Shown here: one piece after another, positions 1-11,814 of the stretch
How positions within the stretch are numbered: position 1 is the first letter of the stretch
How the letters are laid out: every line of letters starts with the position of its first letter
Origin: Parasponia andersonii
Lineage: Eukaryota > Streptophyta > Magnoliopsida > Rosales > Cannabaceae
Direction of reading: 5' to 3'
Length of the DNA stretch: 64,000 nt
Assembly (NCBI GenBank): GCA_002914805.1
Contig: JXTB01000232.1
Span: 168,468 to 232,467, forward strand
The notes under the pieces: model-generated
What the model saw: only the letters and a program-made list of their open reading frames with translations
Told to the model about the DNA's origin: nothing
The model's database searches: none
Program-made: the position numbers and the translations under genes

Positions 1-1477
1 ATGACCGGAGGAGGAGAGGAGAGTCTAGATTTCAGTCTCGGGGCTCCCCCGCTGAGATCGCTGGACTCTCCGCCGGGGGTAGCGGCGCTCGATTTTGAGC
101 AAGAGACGGGGATGGGGGAGATCATTGCTGCGAACCCCCCGGTAGGTCCAGGTGTCACCGTCGCCTCCCCGCGCGAGGCCAGAAGGGCAGGCGGTATCCC
201 ACCTAGAGACCCACCGGCGTCAGAACGAGGAGCTGCTGATTCGGTCCTTTTCGTATGCACCACGAGACGCCGACCAACGGGTGCCTTTGCCCGAGCTCTC
301 GAAGCCGCAGCCTTCCCTTTGGTGGAAGAAGTGCCGACGGATGGGCCCGCCTCAGAGCCTACGGAAAATAGACGAAGAGTTTAGTCTGCAGCTACAGTCC
401 GACCCACGAAGATTCAAAGATTCAAAAGGCAAACTTACCCTTAACCCTCTTGGGGGCGGTGTTTTCTTCCTCGCGGAGCCTGACGCACTCCGCAGCAACC
501 AGCCTTACGGCCTCCTCGAGTTCGAGGTTTGACGGCGCTACCAAATCGTTGGAGCCCGCCAGCTGGCTCGAGGCCGCAACCTGCCGACTCGCCATAGTAA
601 TCCGGTCAGCCTCATCCCGGCGAAATCGATTCAAGGCGGAGGCGTCGAGCCGGCTCCTCAGATGCTTGGTGATGACCCAGGTGTCTAAAGGGAAAGGAAG
701 GTACGAGACCATCCTGGGCATCAGGTTCATCGTAAGTGGGTTGAGGACAGCCTGAATATGCCTGCACTCCCCCGGGGAACTAAAGATAACGATCCCCTCG
801 AGACCCTTGAGCCACCCAGCCGACGGATGCGGCTCGAACCTGTTTTCTTCTACGGAGCCTGCACAGGGAAAAATAACATGAGAAATGAAACCGTGAGGAA
901 ACCCGAATCCAAAGGTCATAGTCCGATGCTTACTCTGCAAGAAGACTGAGGGGATCTGGAAGTGTTCCCCATTTACCCAAGGGGAGCACCACGCCCCTCC
1001 TACGGCGTAAAGCCTGGCGTGAGAGTCCCAAAGTTTGTCCGACCGTGGCAGCCCCCAAAAGATGTGGCGACCGGGCAGCGGCTGGAGATAGAAAGTGAGG
1101 TAGGAGCTCTTCTTGGGAATGAGAACAAGTTTGTAGGCGTAGAAGACCACCTCCAAGTCAATGTGCGTGTTGTAGATAACGGACAGGACAGAGAGCCCCA
1201 TCAGAATCATTATCCCGTTGGCGTTCAGCTGCATCGGGTGGATCCTCGTCAAGGCAAAAAACTGATGGACTAGAGGGGGAAGGGGGAACCGCAGACATTC
1301 CAGATGCTTCCTGCCCAAAACAATGGAACCTTCGGGGGCACAGGGCCGAAGGTACCAATCTGCAGGGCCTTTAACCCTTTGAAGCGTCACGCCTCCGGGG
1401 AAGCAGAGCTGCCCCCTCAATGAGTCCAACTCTGAATCCTTAATAGATTGCAGTTCCTGATTTTGATTCGAAGCCAT
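1..1477 (-). CDS. Transposon-related gene, Transposase_28 (putative gypsy-type transposon) family, partial
   Basis: Two exons are visible on the minus strand. Exon 1 runs 1477-439 (ATG at 1477, 346 codons plus one base). A donor GGTAAG lies at 439-434 and a pyrimidine-rich acceptor ends at 359. Exon 2 starts at 358, stays in frame and has no stop to position 1, so the gene continues outside the window. Without splicing the frame ends at 422. Residues about 58-165 resemble the domain called putative gypsy type transposon (Transposase_28): a PPLVHQFF...HPMQLNANGI segment, then a hydrophobic strand, then a PGRHIFWGLP...LYAVGGAW segment. Exon 2 codes for a Ser/Ala/Pro/Gly-rich linker, common downstream of this domain. 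Biochemical function is unknown. Base composition is much more GC-rich than the flanking spacer, typical of such elements. Exact boundaries of the element are not visible. Confidence 0.68.
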
Positions 1478-1971
1478 CGTTCCAAAGACAACTGAGAGGA
1501 TAAAAGTTTTTGGAAGAAAGGGAAGCAGAAATTTCGAGATGTTGAGAAATCGGGGTGATTAGAAATTCGTGGTAAGACAGCAAGATAAGCACAGTAGCGG
1601 TTTTTAAAGAAGGGGAGTTGGAAAGTTTTTCTGGAAACCGAACAGTCAAGAATTTTAAATTTCGAACAGATTTCACAAACGAGAAAGATGACGTATCGCC
1701 GCATCGGGAAAGGGCGGGGCCACGTGCGCCCCGCGGATTGGAGAAGCAAGAAGACAGTTTCCCCACTTGACAGATATGAATCTATCAAATAGGGAAATGG
1801 GGGCAGTTGTGGGGCCCATTCCTGAACCTTGAACCGTGAGAAGGGTCACGCGGATCGCACGTGATCTCGCCATCGGCCTATGGGTCTTCCGAATTTAAGG
1901 CAGAATCCACCACTGATCCCAAACGGTTCAATCGGTCAGACCTCGAATCCACGACAGCTGGTGGTCTGAAG
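1478..1971. other. Upstream region of the transposon-related gene
   Basis: This is the likely 5' leader and promoter side of the minus-strand transposon-related gene. No convincing long reading frame or terminal repeat was recognised. Confidence 0.4.
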
Positions 1972-2109
1972 CCCCAAGGGTCTGCTGTCTAGGAACAGTG
2001 ACCCTCGCCTCAACTGTCGTAGGGATCAGAAGCCCCAAGGATCTTCAGACCCCAAGGGTCTGCTGTCTAGGAACAGCGACCCTCACCTCAACTGTCGTAG
2101 GGATCAGAA
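1972..2109. repeat. Two-copy tandem repeat, 78-bp period
   Basis: The segment beginning CCCCAAGGGTCTGCTGTC occurs at 1972 and again at 2050, nearly identical over about 60 bases. Shorter echoes (AGCCCCAAGG followed by TCTTCAGACC) lie between and after the copies. It is GC-rich and belongs with the adjacent transposon-derived sequence. Confidence 0.85.
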
Positions 2110-3129
2110 GCCCCAAGGGTCTTCAGACCCGAAGCAACGGAAGACAGCCACACGGCACCGCACCCGGACAGGGCATTTAATGCGTTTCTGGGTAGGTGCG
2201 CGCGCAGGGACAAGCCGTCCTGACAGAACGGCGATGTGCCCAAATCTCGCTCCTGACAGATTGAAACCATAGGAGGCGGCGAAAATCAGGCCGCGGTAGC
2301 ACAGAAGAGGTCACAGAAATCTCGGCCCATGATGGTTTAAAAAGATCTGGAAGTGAAAGGTACTCATGAATATTTATTTTACTTTTCAAAAGATAGAGAA
2401 GAACACTGTTGATTATCAGAGGACTACATATATGAAAGCTATGCATTCAGAGAAGGTGGTTGCTTTCTTTGGTACAAAAAACACTTACAAAGAAAAAGAC
2501 AGTCTGAGAGCAGAAGAAAAAAGAAGAAAACACGACAAAGAGATAAATATTTGAACTGATATATTTTTCTCCTTGCTACCAAAACGCAAAGAAAAACCAC
2601 TGACTTAAGCATCGGAGAGTCTTCGCAGGTAGCCACCCCCGCCTCTCCGATCCTGCTTGGAGTTCAGAGATTTGTGAAATAGCAAGGGCACGTGAACAGT
2701 TGGAGAATCCAGCATCAGCAGTTCAAGACACGTGGACGACTGGTGTGAAACCACTCCAACACTTAGAAGAACGGGTTATATAGCCAAAATCAATGTTAGC
2801 AGCAGTATTTTTTATGTTTTGTTAACCACAACCTTCAGCTATACTTCAGCTATTAAATTTTTCCTCTGCAATGCTTTGGATGGGGCAACCAACAAAAATG
2901 GTATAAATAATTGGAGAGAGAAAAATGAAAGATTTCATTAATCGGGTTTAATACGTTGGTACTGCTCCTTTTTTTTTTTTTTTTGGGTTGGTCGAAGAAG
3001 TGAGTATCTTCTAATGTGGCCCAAGCCCAACTGTTGTAATGGATGGCAGAACAACAGCTAAAAGCATTTTTTAGGCCCAACTAACTATTTAAAACATCTT
3101 CAGTGAAAATTAGGCATTGGGCGGCATGT
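2110..3129. other. Intergenic spacer
   Basis: No gene was recognised. The first few hundred bases are still GC-rich and transposon-like, and the composition turns AT-rich after about 2340. A T run sits near 2969-2984. Confidence 0.5.
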
Positions 3130-3164
3130 TTATAAAATAATTTGAAAAATGCAGTAAAACGTGT

Positions 3165-3455
3165 TTTTTTAAAGATCTGGTACGATTTTTATTAGAAAAA
3201 TTAAATTTTCTAAAACATATTTAAAAAAATACCATTTTTTAAAATAGTAACTAGATACTAGTAAAAAGTTTTCAGAAATTGATAACTAGTAACCAAATGT
3301 ATTTATAACTGGTATAAAACTGGTAATTAGTAACCGATAACCAGTTTTTAGAAACTGGTAACTCATAATTATTGTAAAAATGATATTTTTAAAAATATTT
3401 TAAAAGGTAATATTTTTCTAATAAAAATAATACAAAATTGAAAAAAAGAGATATT
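3165..3455. repeat. AT-rich fold-back (MITE-like) element
   Basis: The stretch TTTTTATTAGAAAAATTAA near 3188 pairs, as a reverse complement, with TAATATTTTTCTAATAAAAA near 3407. The arms continue outward and inward imperfectly. The loop carries several copies of AACTGGTAAC or AACTAGTAACC. This looks like a small non-autonomous inverted-repeat element; target-site duplications were not resolved. Confidence 0.55.
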
Positions 3456-3489
3456 TTTATAATTCTTTAAGTAAAAGTGTTAGAAACCC

Positions 3490-4940
3490 TTCCTTGGGAT
3501 AAATTTGTTGTCACTCTGCTCTCTCACCGCTTCATTTTAGAAGTTGTTTTTATAACAAAAAGAACCCTTAATGAAATTAATTTTTAGGTGTATAAATTTT
3601 TAAGAATTCGTCTCTTTCACCCCTTGCCGCTTAAGATGCAACTCATATAGCTTCCACAGTAGAAAAACTGCCGAAGAATATCAAAAGCTAAGGAAAGGTC
3701 CAAATAAATATTCAAAAATAGGGGTGTGGTTAATTGGGTATAGGCAAAAGAAAGAGAGCAAGTGGATGCGAAAATAAAAGGCGAAACTAGATTAAATAAC
3801 GATTTAGGAATAATTAAGCGTGTACTTAGTAATATTTGAACTTAAGATTTTACTAATAAGATTAGCTTTAGAAATAGTGCGAAAAGAATATAAGAAAGCT
3901 GGCAATAGTGTCATTCTATCATAAATTAAAACTTGCCACTTTTTGTTTAAAAAAAAAAAAAAGAGTCAACCTTTAATTACACAAATTAATGTTCATGAGG
4001 TTAGTTCTATAATGTCCTATAACAATGCGGTAGGTATTGGTGTATGAAAAACATCTGTTACTTTTACTCAGTTCCTAAAAAGTGGAAATTGTATGCTTAA
4101 CCCGATCGTAGGCCTGGTGTTATTTTTTTTTTTAATATCTTGGTAAGCCTCCTTCTATTCCTAACTTCCTATAATCATTTAGATTAAATAAAGAGTAAAA
4201 TAATTATTGACTTAATTTGAACTTTATGCCAATCGCATCTATAACCTGGTCCTTATACTAAGCACCACCGTGCATATTATATACATACATTCATAATGGA
4301 TTATGCTACTCCTATCGCATTGATTTAGGATTAAGGATTTAATGTGTTAATAAGGTTTTGATCCAACCAAATGCCAAGATTTTAAACAACACGAAATGTT
4401 TAACGAGACTGAAAAAACTTCAACACATGCTCTTGTACTGTGTAGTGAATTATTATTGAGATTGATTCATTTATTGTCATTATGGGCTTAGGCCTAATTA
4501 GGATTTAGCGGATCATGAAGATCAAGCAGGCTAACATAACATAAGCTTACCCTAATCAATAATCAATCCCAGTCGTGTGTAGCCAAATTTAACAAATGTA
4601 ATATTTAAGACATCCACGTCACACTTCCAAATTTAATAAATAAATATCTAAGACACCTAACTCACACTATACATGCGTTAAACGATAAAAATACAAAAAC
4701 TGTGCCCAACGTTTCATGTGTCACACGAGGACGAGGTCTCTATCGAAGGAGACAAATCTGACCAATTAAGCATGTGTACGTCAATGTTTCAAAAAAAGAA
4801 AAAGAAAAGAAAAAAAAGTTTGCATTATTGATAACAAAAACAACCCCACTTTGCTTTCAAACCCATCTTATTCCTTTTCTCCTTTTCTTCTATTCTATCT
4901 ACTCCTCTCAAATTGGGTTGAGTTAGCTAGAGCTTCATCA
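3490..4940. other. Intergenic spacer and 5' region of the diphosphate synthase small-subunit gene
   Basis: AT-rich sequence with no recognisable gene. The last 100 bases upstream of the ATG at 4941 are pyrimidine-rich leader-like sequence. The frame of the next gene is open back to a TTG at 4851, but there is no ATG before 4941. Confidence 0.5.
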
Positions 4941-5888
4941 ATGGCACTTTATAATCTCCAGTACATTAATGGCACCCCAAGATTTCATCATCACAGTCAT
5001 TTTGTTCCACGTTCTCCTAGTAGATCTAATTCGTTATGTCACGTAACCCCAATGAAAATTACCAAAATCACCATGTCACAAGATCAAAGTCAGTCATCTT
5101 ATTGCGCCTCTATAACAGCTGACATAGAGGCCCATCTTAAGCAATCCATCACTCTTAAGCCTCCCCTCTCAGTCTTTGAGCCCATGTACCATTTGGTCTT
5201 TTCCGCGCCTCCGAATTCTGCCCCGGCCTTATGTGTCGCTGCGTGTGAGCTCGTCGGCGGCCGCCGGAGCCAGGCCATCGAGGCGGCATCTGCCTTGCAA
5301 CTCATGCATGCGGCCAGCTTCACTCATGAGCATCTCCTCTTAACGGATAGGCCCAATTCAAAGCCCATGGTCCATCATGCATACGGCCCAAATATCGAGC
5401 TACTAATTCCGGATGCTATTGTCCCTTTCGGGTGTGAGTTGTTGGCCCGGTCCGATGACCCGGCCCAAAATGATTCGGATCGGGTTTTGCGGGTCATTGT
5501 GGAGATCACACGTGCCATCGGATCACGGGGGATCATAGGTGCTCAATACCAAGAGAAGGTAATCAGCAGATCATCCCGCGGTGATGAGGCGAACGACGAC
5601 GACGACCAGTGGATCGATTACACGTGTCGGAAAAAGGAAGACGGGCTGCACGCCTGCGCCGCCGCTTGTGGGGCCATCTTAGGAGGGGCAAATGAGGAAG
5701 AGATAGAGACATTGAGAAAATTTGGTCTTTATGTGGGAATGATAGAAGGATATTCAATTAGGATTGGAAGGAATGGGAAGGAACTTGAGAGAGTGGTGGA
5801 GGAGCTTAGAGATTTGGCACTAAAGGAGTTGGAACATTTGAAGGGGAGAAAGGTGGAGGCAATTTCAAGCTTTATCCTTGGCCTATAG
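4941..5888 (+). CDS. Geranyl(geranyl) diphosphate synthase small subunit, plastid
   Basis: This intronless gene encodes 315 residues. The family (GPPS.SSU / heterodimeric GGPPS small subunit) is a non-catalytic prenyltransferase homologue. It binds a plastid GGPP synthase large subunit and shifts its product toward C10 geranyl diphosphate, the precursor of monoterpenes. Two CxxxC motifs, the signature of this family, are visible: CVAAC at residues 98-102 and CAAAC at 239-243. The usual Asp-rich DDxxxxD catalytic motifs are absent where they would be expected, after LMHAASFTHEHLLLTDRP. Residues 1 to about 50 are Ser/His-rich with few acidic residues, like a plastid transit peptide. The start at 4941 is the first ATG in frame. 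An acidic loop (DEANDDDDQW) precedes the second CxxxC motif. The family has types I and II, and which type this is was not settled. Confidence 0.92.
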   Translation: MALYNLQYINGTPRFHHHSHFVPRSPSRSNSLCHVTPMKITKITMSQDQSQSSYCASITADIEAHLKQSITLKPPLSVFEPMYHLVFSAPPNSAPALCVAACELVGGRRSQAIEAASALQLMHAASFTHEHLLLTDRPNSKPMVHHAYGPNIELLIPDAIVPFGCELLARSDDPAQNDSDRVLRVIVEITRAIGSRGIIGAQYQEKVISRSSRGDEANDDDDQWIDYTCRKKEDGLHACAAACGAILGGANEEEIETLRKFGLYVGMIEGYSIRIGRNGKELERVVEELRDLALKELEHLKGRKVEAISSFILGL

Positions 5889-6146
5889 GAACTTTTTTAT
5901 TTTTTCAAAAATAATAAAAATATTATATTAGTGTATCCTGTGCTGTATTATAGCAAATTGCAAAGAAAGACAAAAAAAAAGTGACATGGGACAGGGCTTC
6001 AACATGTGACTTTTGTTGTGTCGTGCACTAACATTAAATATATGTCCAAAATTGTACCCGCGAGCTATTGTTTTCTTGCAATAATTTAATATGTAATACA
6101 ATATTATTTTACATAATTTTTTACCCCTTCCTCTACCTACCATTTT
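5889..6146. other. 3' flank of the small-subunit gene
   Basis: AT-rich sequence. An AATAATAAAAATATTA stretch just after the stop codon could serve as a polyadenylation signal region. Confidence 0.35.
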
Positions 6147-6622
6147 GTGATTCAATTTTATGGTTTATAATTTAACAGCAAACGAAATAGTCTTAAAAAT
6201 GGGTTTAATTTGTTTAGAAGGAAGGGTAACTTTTACCTGTTGGTATCTGAATAAATGCACTTAAACTTAAAATAACTGTATTTAACCAAATGGTTTAGAA
6301 AAATGATTCGTATAGAAAATATAAAGAGCACTAGAAAATTGGTCAACAAAAAGTAACTATTATGGCATGTTTCGTTTGGTGTAATGAAAATAGTGATTCA
6401 ATTTTATGATTTATAATTTAACATCAAACAAAATAGTCTTAAAAACAGGTTTAGTTTGTTCAGAAGCAAGGGTAACTTTTACCTGTTGGTATCTGAATAG
6501 ATACAATTAAGCTTAAAATAATTATATTTAACCAAATGGTTTAGATAAATTATTCGAATAGAAAATATAAAGAGCACTAGAAAAGTAACTATTATGGCAT
6601 GTTTCTTAGTGTAACGAAAATA
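6147..6622. repeat. Two-copy tandem duplication, 246-bp period
   Basis: The sequence starting GTGATTCAATTTTATG at 6147 is repeated from 6393. The copies share long blocks, for example AGGGTAACTTTTACCTGTTG and TATAAAGAGCACTAGAAAA, and differ by substitutions and short deletions. No coding frame is preserved. Confidence 0.85.
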
Positions 6623-8642
6623 GAATCACTCTTCTTATTCTATTATTTGCTTTGACTTTGAACAAAAAAAAATAATGAATTTTATGGAATCAAAGTTCTG
6701 TTATTTGACAGAATTGCAATTCCATTCAAAAAACTATAAATCATCTTTATACTCTTTTATCCATATTTTGAAAATATTATTTTCTCTTTTTGTCCAACTA
6801 GGTGATCTAAAAATAATGATATTTTGATTAATATAATACTTATTCTATTCTATTCTATTAAATCAACCACCCAATGAAATATCATTTTTATTCCCATTAT
6901 AATTCCACTTTATTATAATTCTTATTACCATTCATATTTCATTAAGTTGTAGTGGAAATGCAAATGTATACTGCATAAGATTCTAATCTTATTTAATTTG
7001 TTTACAACATTTTCTTCTCTGACAAGGTTAGAGAATAGTTAAACTTAAACGTGAATTTTAACATTGGAAGTTAGTATAATTACTATTAGGATAAATACGC
7101 GACCATTTTAAATATCTTATACATGTTTGGGAGTTGTAATTTGTGAAATGTAGAAACAAGTCTTAAATGAGTTTATTACTTTAAAAGGCAAAGACAAAAA
7201 ATGTATAGTAATACGTATATAGTAAATAGAAATATGGTGTATGCATCTATCAGATTATGACAGTTTGTTTTCCTTAAGTTTTAGAGAAAGACAAGACATG
7301 GCCGGCCCTTGATGATGCCTGAAAGGTCAATAATGGTGCATATTTGATTCAACAGTAAAAGGCACGATCAATGGTAAAGAAAGCTCAAGGAAACTTTGTC
7401 TTTTTTCTAGCCAAGCTAGTCAGAAATACACAAACTGATATAATATCTCGTGGGGAACACTGAGGGACTCAAATGGACTCTCTGGCAACATTTTATAAGA
7501 GAGAAAAGAAAACAAGATATTGATTAAGATAATTGAGTTGGTGACATGTCTCTTTCAATTTTTTCTTAAATTTCTCTTGTCTGCTACTTAGAGGCGTCTC
7601 TCCATATGGGCCAATCAAATGTTGGTTTTGGCCTAAGTTATTTTTATTACGAAATTCTATAGCCCACAAGAAGACACTATGGAAATTTCCTTGAGAAAAT
7701 TTCACACAATTTAATGTCAAATTTGCCTGAACATTCCCTCATTCCCGTCCCTAAGCATTTTTGTTAGTTTTTGACATCAATCAGATACCAAATTTTGTTA
7801 ATTTAAACGTGAAATTTCTCAATGGTAATACTAGAAACTTGACTTTGAATTTTGCTGTTTTCTTCATCATAGAAATGATGTATATAAATCTGGTTGAAGA
7901 ATCTTACATGGGTAATTTTTGTTTTCACATGCTCTAAACCATTGTTTCTAGGTAATTTTTGAACCCTGAAACTGAAACAACTGTTGAAAAGGGCTACTTT
8001 GACTGGTGTACAAGCGTAAGAGAGGACAGTCAAAATAGTCCTTAAGAGGAAAAAAATAATAATAATAAAAAGGCTTATACCATATTAGTATATTACATGT
8101 GGCCTTATGGTTCATGTTGCAGTGTACTTGTGACTTTAATGGAATTAAGAAGTTGGTATGGATATCCCATTTATGATGTTTTCACTACCTACATTGATCA
8201 GTTGGGGTCTTGATCTTTGAAGCATGTTAACAACCTTAAACGATTAAATTTGTTTGTTTAATTAACACAAGCAGCTAAAAAAGAAATGTTTCATTCTATA
8301 TTGGGTTTGAATTCGGCAAAGAAAAAGGGTAACATTTTGCTTATTGGAACCTTTTGTAAACTGCTAAATGTTAAAAAACATTCTCAGATGCTTATCATAG
8401 AGGGAAATCTGGCCTCTCAAAACAATTGTTCAATAAAAACCCATAACGGAACTGGAGCTGAAATCTTTTCCCTTTTCTCTCCTTTTGCTTACACTAAATC
8501 AGAATCTTTTTTTTTTTTTTTGAATGCTGCACGCCCTAAACTAGGACTAGAAAGAAGACTCTTTGAGACTAAACTACTAAGCTAATACCAGAAATCTCTA
8601 TACAAGAGTAACACTTACCACTACTATGTGGAGACTCTACAA
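6623..8642. other. Intergenic spacer
   Basis: About 2 kb of AT-rich sequence with no gene recognised on either strand. The right end is the 3' flank of the minus-strand S40 gene. A long T run lies near 8507-8521. Confidence 0.5.
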
Positions 8643-9281
8643 TTATTCAATGAAGCCAGTCTTCGTTAGAACAGCATTCCTCACCTTGCTAAGGTCCCTC
8701 CCTTTTAGGGTCCTTCCAACACCTTCAAATACAGAAAAAGAAGATATTTGACTTCTTGCTAGCCTCCTGGCAATGAATTCATGTGGAGGTACGTTGTAAT
8801 CATAACCATCACCATAATCATTATCATCATCATCTTCTTCATCTTCGCTATCCCTTCCGCCTTTCACAATTCCATCATCATCATCATCATCATCACCATC
8901 ATCACCATCATCATCATGATAATGAACATCATCATACCATGAAGCATTCCTGGAGGCTTTCTTTGACTTGTGCCTGTAAGTATTTGGCCAGTTGGGAATG
9001 TTGACAGGTGCTGATTGCTGAATGATTCTGCCTTCATGACTGGAGTTGACACTACTGCTGCTACTTTCAAAGCCTTCCCTGCTAGTTTTGGGAATCATTC
9101 TTGCAGCAGTTGGGATATGCCTTGGAACAGACAAGGAGGACTCTTTGGATCTGCCCATCTTGGTACTAGAATTTGTTCTCTCTTTCAGCACGGACCAAAC
9201 ATCTTCTTCCTCAAAATCTCCATCTCTCAAAGCCCTCCACACTCCACTGCCCTGCCTAAATATACCATTCCTGTTTTCCAT
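8643..9281 (-). CDS. Senescence regulator S40 family (DUF584) protein
   Basis: Encodes 212 residues, starting at ATG 9281 ([13 protein letters not shown]). The family's ordered motifs are all visible: [18 protein letters not shown] near the N terminus, [13 protein letters not shown], a [12 protein letters not shown] segment, and a C-terminal block [15 protein letters not shown] then [20 protein letters not shown], ending KTGFIE. S40 proteins are nuclear-associated regulators linked to leaf senescence and stress; their molecular activity is poorly defined. Between the conserved blocks is a His/Asp-rich then Asp/Glu-rich run encoded by a (CAT)n-like trinucleotide tract at about 8874-8926. The 5' leader appears split by two introns: an acceptor CAG ends at 9291, only nine bases before the ATG; a small leader exon spans about 9507-9449; a further donor GAG/GTAAGC lies at 9654-9653. 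These leader joins are inferred from splice signals only. Confidence 0.92.
   Translation of the reverse strand: MENRNGIFRQGSGVWRALRDGDFEEEDVWSVLKERTNSSTKMGRSKESSLSVPRHIPTAARMIPKTSREGFESSSSSVNSSHEGRIIQQSAPVNIPNWPNTYRHKSKKASRNASWYDDVHYHDDDGDDGDDDDDDDGIVKGGRDSEDEEDDDDNDYGDGYDYNVPPHEFIARRLARSQISSFSVFEGVGRTLKGRDLSKVRNAVLTKTGFIE
8874..8926. repeat. Trinucleotide (ATC/CAT)n tract inside the S40 gene
   Basis: A near-perfect trinucleotide run reads as Asp codons on the coding minus strand. Reading frames on the other strand give His or Met runs and are shadows. Confidence 0.9.
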
Positions 9282-9659
9282 GGTTGATTCCTGCACACCC
9301 CATATATAGCAAAATATTCATATAGGCCTTAATATAGGTTCTCTAGATTCCAAAGAAGTTTTCACCACCCAGAAAAAGAGAGAAGAATATGAGTTATACA
9401 GAGAATTAAGAGAAGGATCTCATAAATTGGGGAAAGAAAGAATTTTACCTTTCCCAGGTCAGGGAACCTCCAAGACCACAACTCTCCAAGATTCTAAATA
9501 GATATATCTACAAAGAAAAGGGACAAAATTTAGTTTAGAATACACACTACTGTTTATTTTCTTTCATTTTTTTCATCGCAAGAATTTTTCAAGCATAGAG
9601 AAGGTAGAGTTTATTGAAATCCAGTTTTATATATACTGAAATTCTAAGCTTACCTCGAG

Positions 9660-11810
9660 GTGGTTGAAAGGTCTTAGAGATAGTAGAATATATGAAGAAG
9701 CCAAATGCTCAAAGGAACCAAGAGCAGTGCAAAAGCACAAGTACAAGACAGATTCTCCCAATTGATAGGTCTTCAAGTATTTTACTTTTGGTCCCTTGAA
9801 GTCTGACTTTGACAAAGAAAGTTAAAGAGGGGAGTGAATAAGATCTTCTTATTTTTTACCAAGTATATAATAAAATTATAGCAAGCAAAACAAACCTTCC
9901 TAGGATGTTTCAAATATTATACTATTCTTTTCCTTTTCTTTAAGTTCAAAACAAACATAAAATGGAAAAAAATCAAAAATTTGCTAAAGAGGTGCAAAAG
10001 ATGGAACAACCAACTAGATATGAGAAATGAGGGATGAGTTGCAGATATTATAATCATCAACTTACTATTTTTTTTTTGAGCAGAAAGTAATCATCAACTT
10101 AATAAGATTTGAGAATTGAGTTAGGAAACAGTATACAATTTAGTTTCTTTACTAATTGGGTTTCCTTCATAGACCTGGTTCACATTCTCTTAACCACTTT
10201 GGGCAGCCCTGCACGTGTAATTTGAGTAAATAAATACTTTAATTATATAGTTGGAAAAAAAAATTGCACAGGAAAGAGAGAAGAAGTAACCATTGTGGTA
10301 AAAGATAGGACTGAGGAAATCATGGGGTAGTCGTTAATACTTAATTCCCTTGTCTTTGGCTAACTTTTGGTTTCTTAAAATTTATATTTTCTTGATATCC
10401 GATCCTAATAATTGTAGCACATTTTTAATATGCAAAAGAAGTATCAAAGTGAAAAAGATACTAAAAGTGAAAAAGAGAATCTTTATTTTTCTTCCTTTTT
10501 TTATTTACCATCCAACATATTGAACAGAGCAAAAAGAAAGAAGTTATGAGTAATTTTTTTTTAAAACTTTTTATATAAGAAGGGGAAAAGAAAAAATCGA
10601 TCGAGAAGAGAATTTTGGTACTTTAGTGGAAGATTCATTGTTCCTGGATGCAGTAATGATGACAAAAGTGATTAAATACAATAAAGAATTTGTACAGGGT
10701 TTTAGGCGAAAATGCTGATTGAAAGGGAAATATTTATTGGAACATCCTATTGGCCAGCCATGCAAACCTCGTGCCTACATAGAGAAGCCGTCATTCAGTG
10801 AATTTGACTACCGAATTGCCACTTGAAGCCACAAGAATTGGCAGCATTTACAAATAATTCAACCTCTTTAGATTACTTAGAAAACAAGACTAGGAATCTA
10901 GCAAAGAAGCTGTAAATTGTGACTTTGTCACCAAAGCTAACATTTTTACAATTATGCAATAATAATACATGGATCTTTTAGCATCAGGGCCGTCCACAAC
11001 GGCCTGCGTAAACCATTGGACGACTTTGGTTAGACAAACATATTTGTGCATAGCAGGCCACATAATACATTGAAGTGGCGGCCATAATGGGTCCTATAGT
11101 ACTGTGGAGCCGACACTCTTAGCGCGCAATATAATCTGAAAAGCTTACCTTTGTTTTTGGCCATTTCCTTTCTCTGCCGCTAAATGTGCATGTGGAAAGA
11201 AAAACGTTGCCTGGTGTAAACTTTGGCCCTCTTCTCCTAAGAGAGCCATGAATACTGAAATAACACGCAACATAGATTAGGATTCCCAAAAGACAAAAAT
11301 ATAAAAAAGATGAGCAACTTCATATTATGTTAGCGTTACTCACTTTTGAATATGATGGTGGTACTTGTGGGCTCATTCTGATGTATCATATAGTATGCTA
11401 ATCAAGTAGAAAAATGAGATGGGAACCACGAGTCACTGACCATATATTTTGGAAAAAAGTTGTCCATGAAAGTAAAAGGTGTTCTTTTGACCGTAAAGAA
11501 GACAGTAGGGACAGTCCAGGTTTCATTGCATATAGCAGAATGCAGGTACAATTTTTCTGTGGCAATGCTATATTAATACATATTTTCTGGGTAAAAATGG
11601 ACAGCTTTCTATGATAATGCCTAGGTGAACTTAAGAGCATAAAACAACCTTAACATTGATCAAATTATGTGTTACTTACTGTCAAACTTAGGGCCATCTT
11701 ATTATCAATTGTTATGAAGCAAATTATGATAAGCAATGCTCCAATCTTGATATAGCATCACGTAGTATCGCTCATCTTTTGGTACGAGCTCAAAAATATT
11801 AAGAAAAGGG
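9660..11810. other. Intergenic spacer
   Basis: AT-rich sequence. The first part is the likely promoter and leader of the minus-strand S40 gene. No coding gene was recognised in the rest. Confidence 0.45.
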
Positions 11811-11814
11811 ACAA

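Noticed and set aside
1..532. Plus-strand reading frames at the left edge
   Set aside because: They overlap the GC-rich minus-strand transposon-related gene, show no family resemblance and are explained as antisense shadows.
4851..4940. Longer N terminus of the diphosphate synthase small subunit
   Set aside because: The extended frame begins with TTG, and the first ATG is 4941, which also fits the usual N terminus of the family.
8783..9004. His-rich protein on the plus strand
   Set aside because: It is the antisense reading of the Asp codon run in the S40 gene.
9282..9296. Start of the S40 protein at 9296
   Set aside because: That codon is GTG. The ATG at 9281 fits the family, and the bases before it look like the end of a leader intron.
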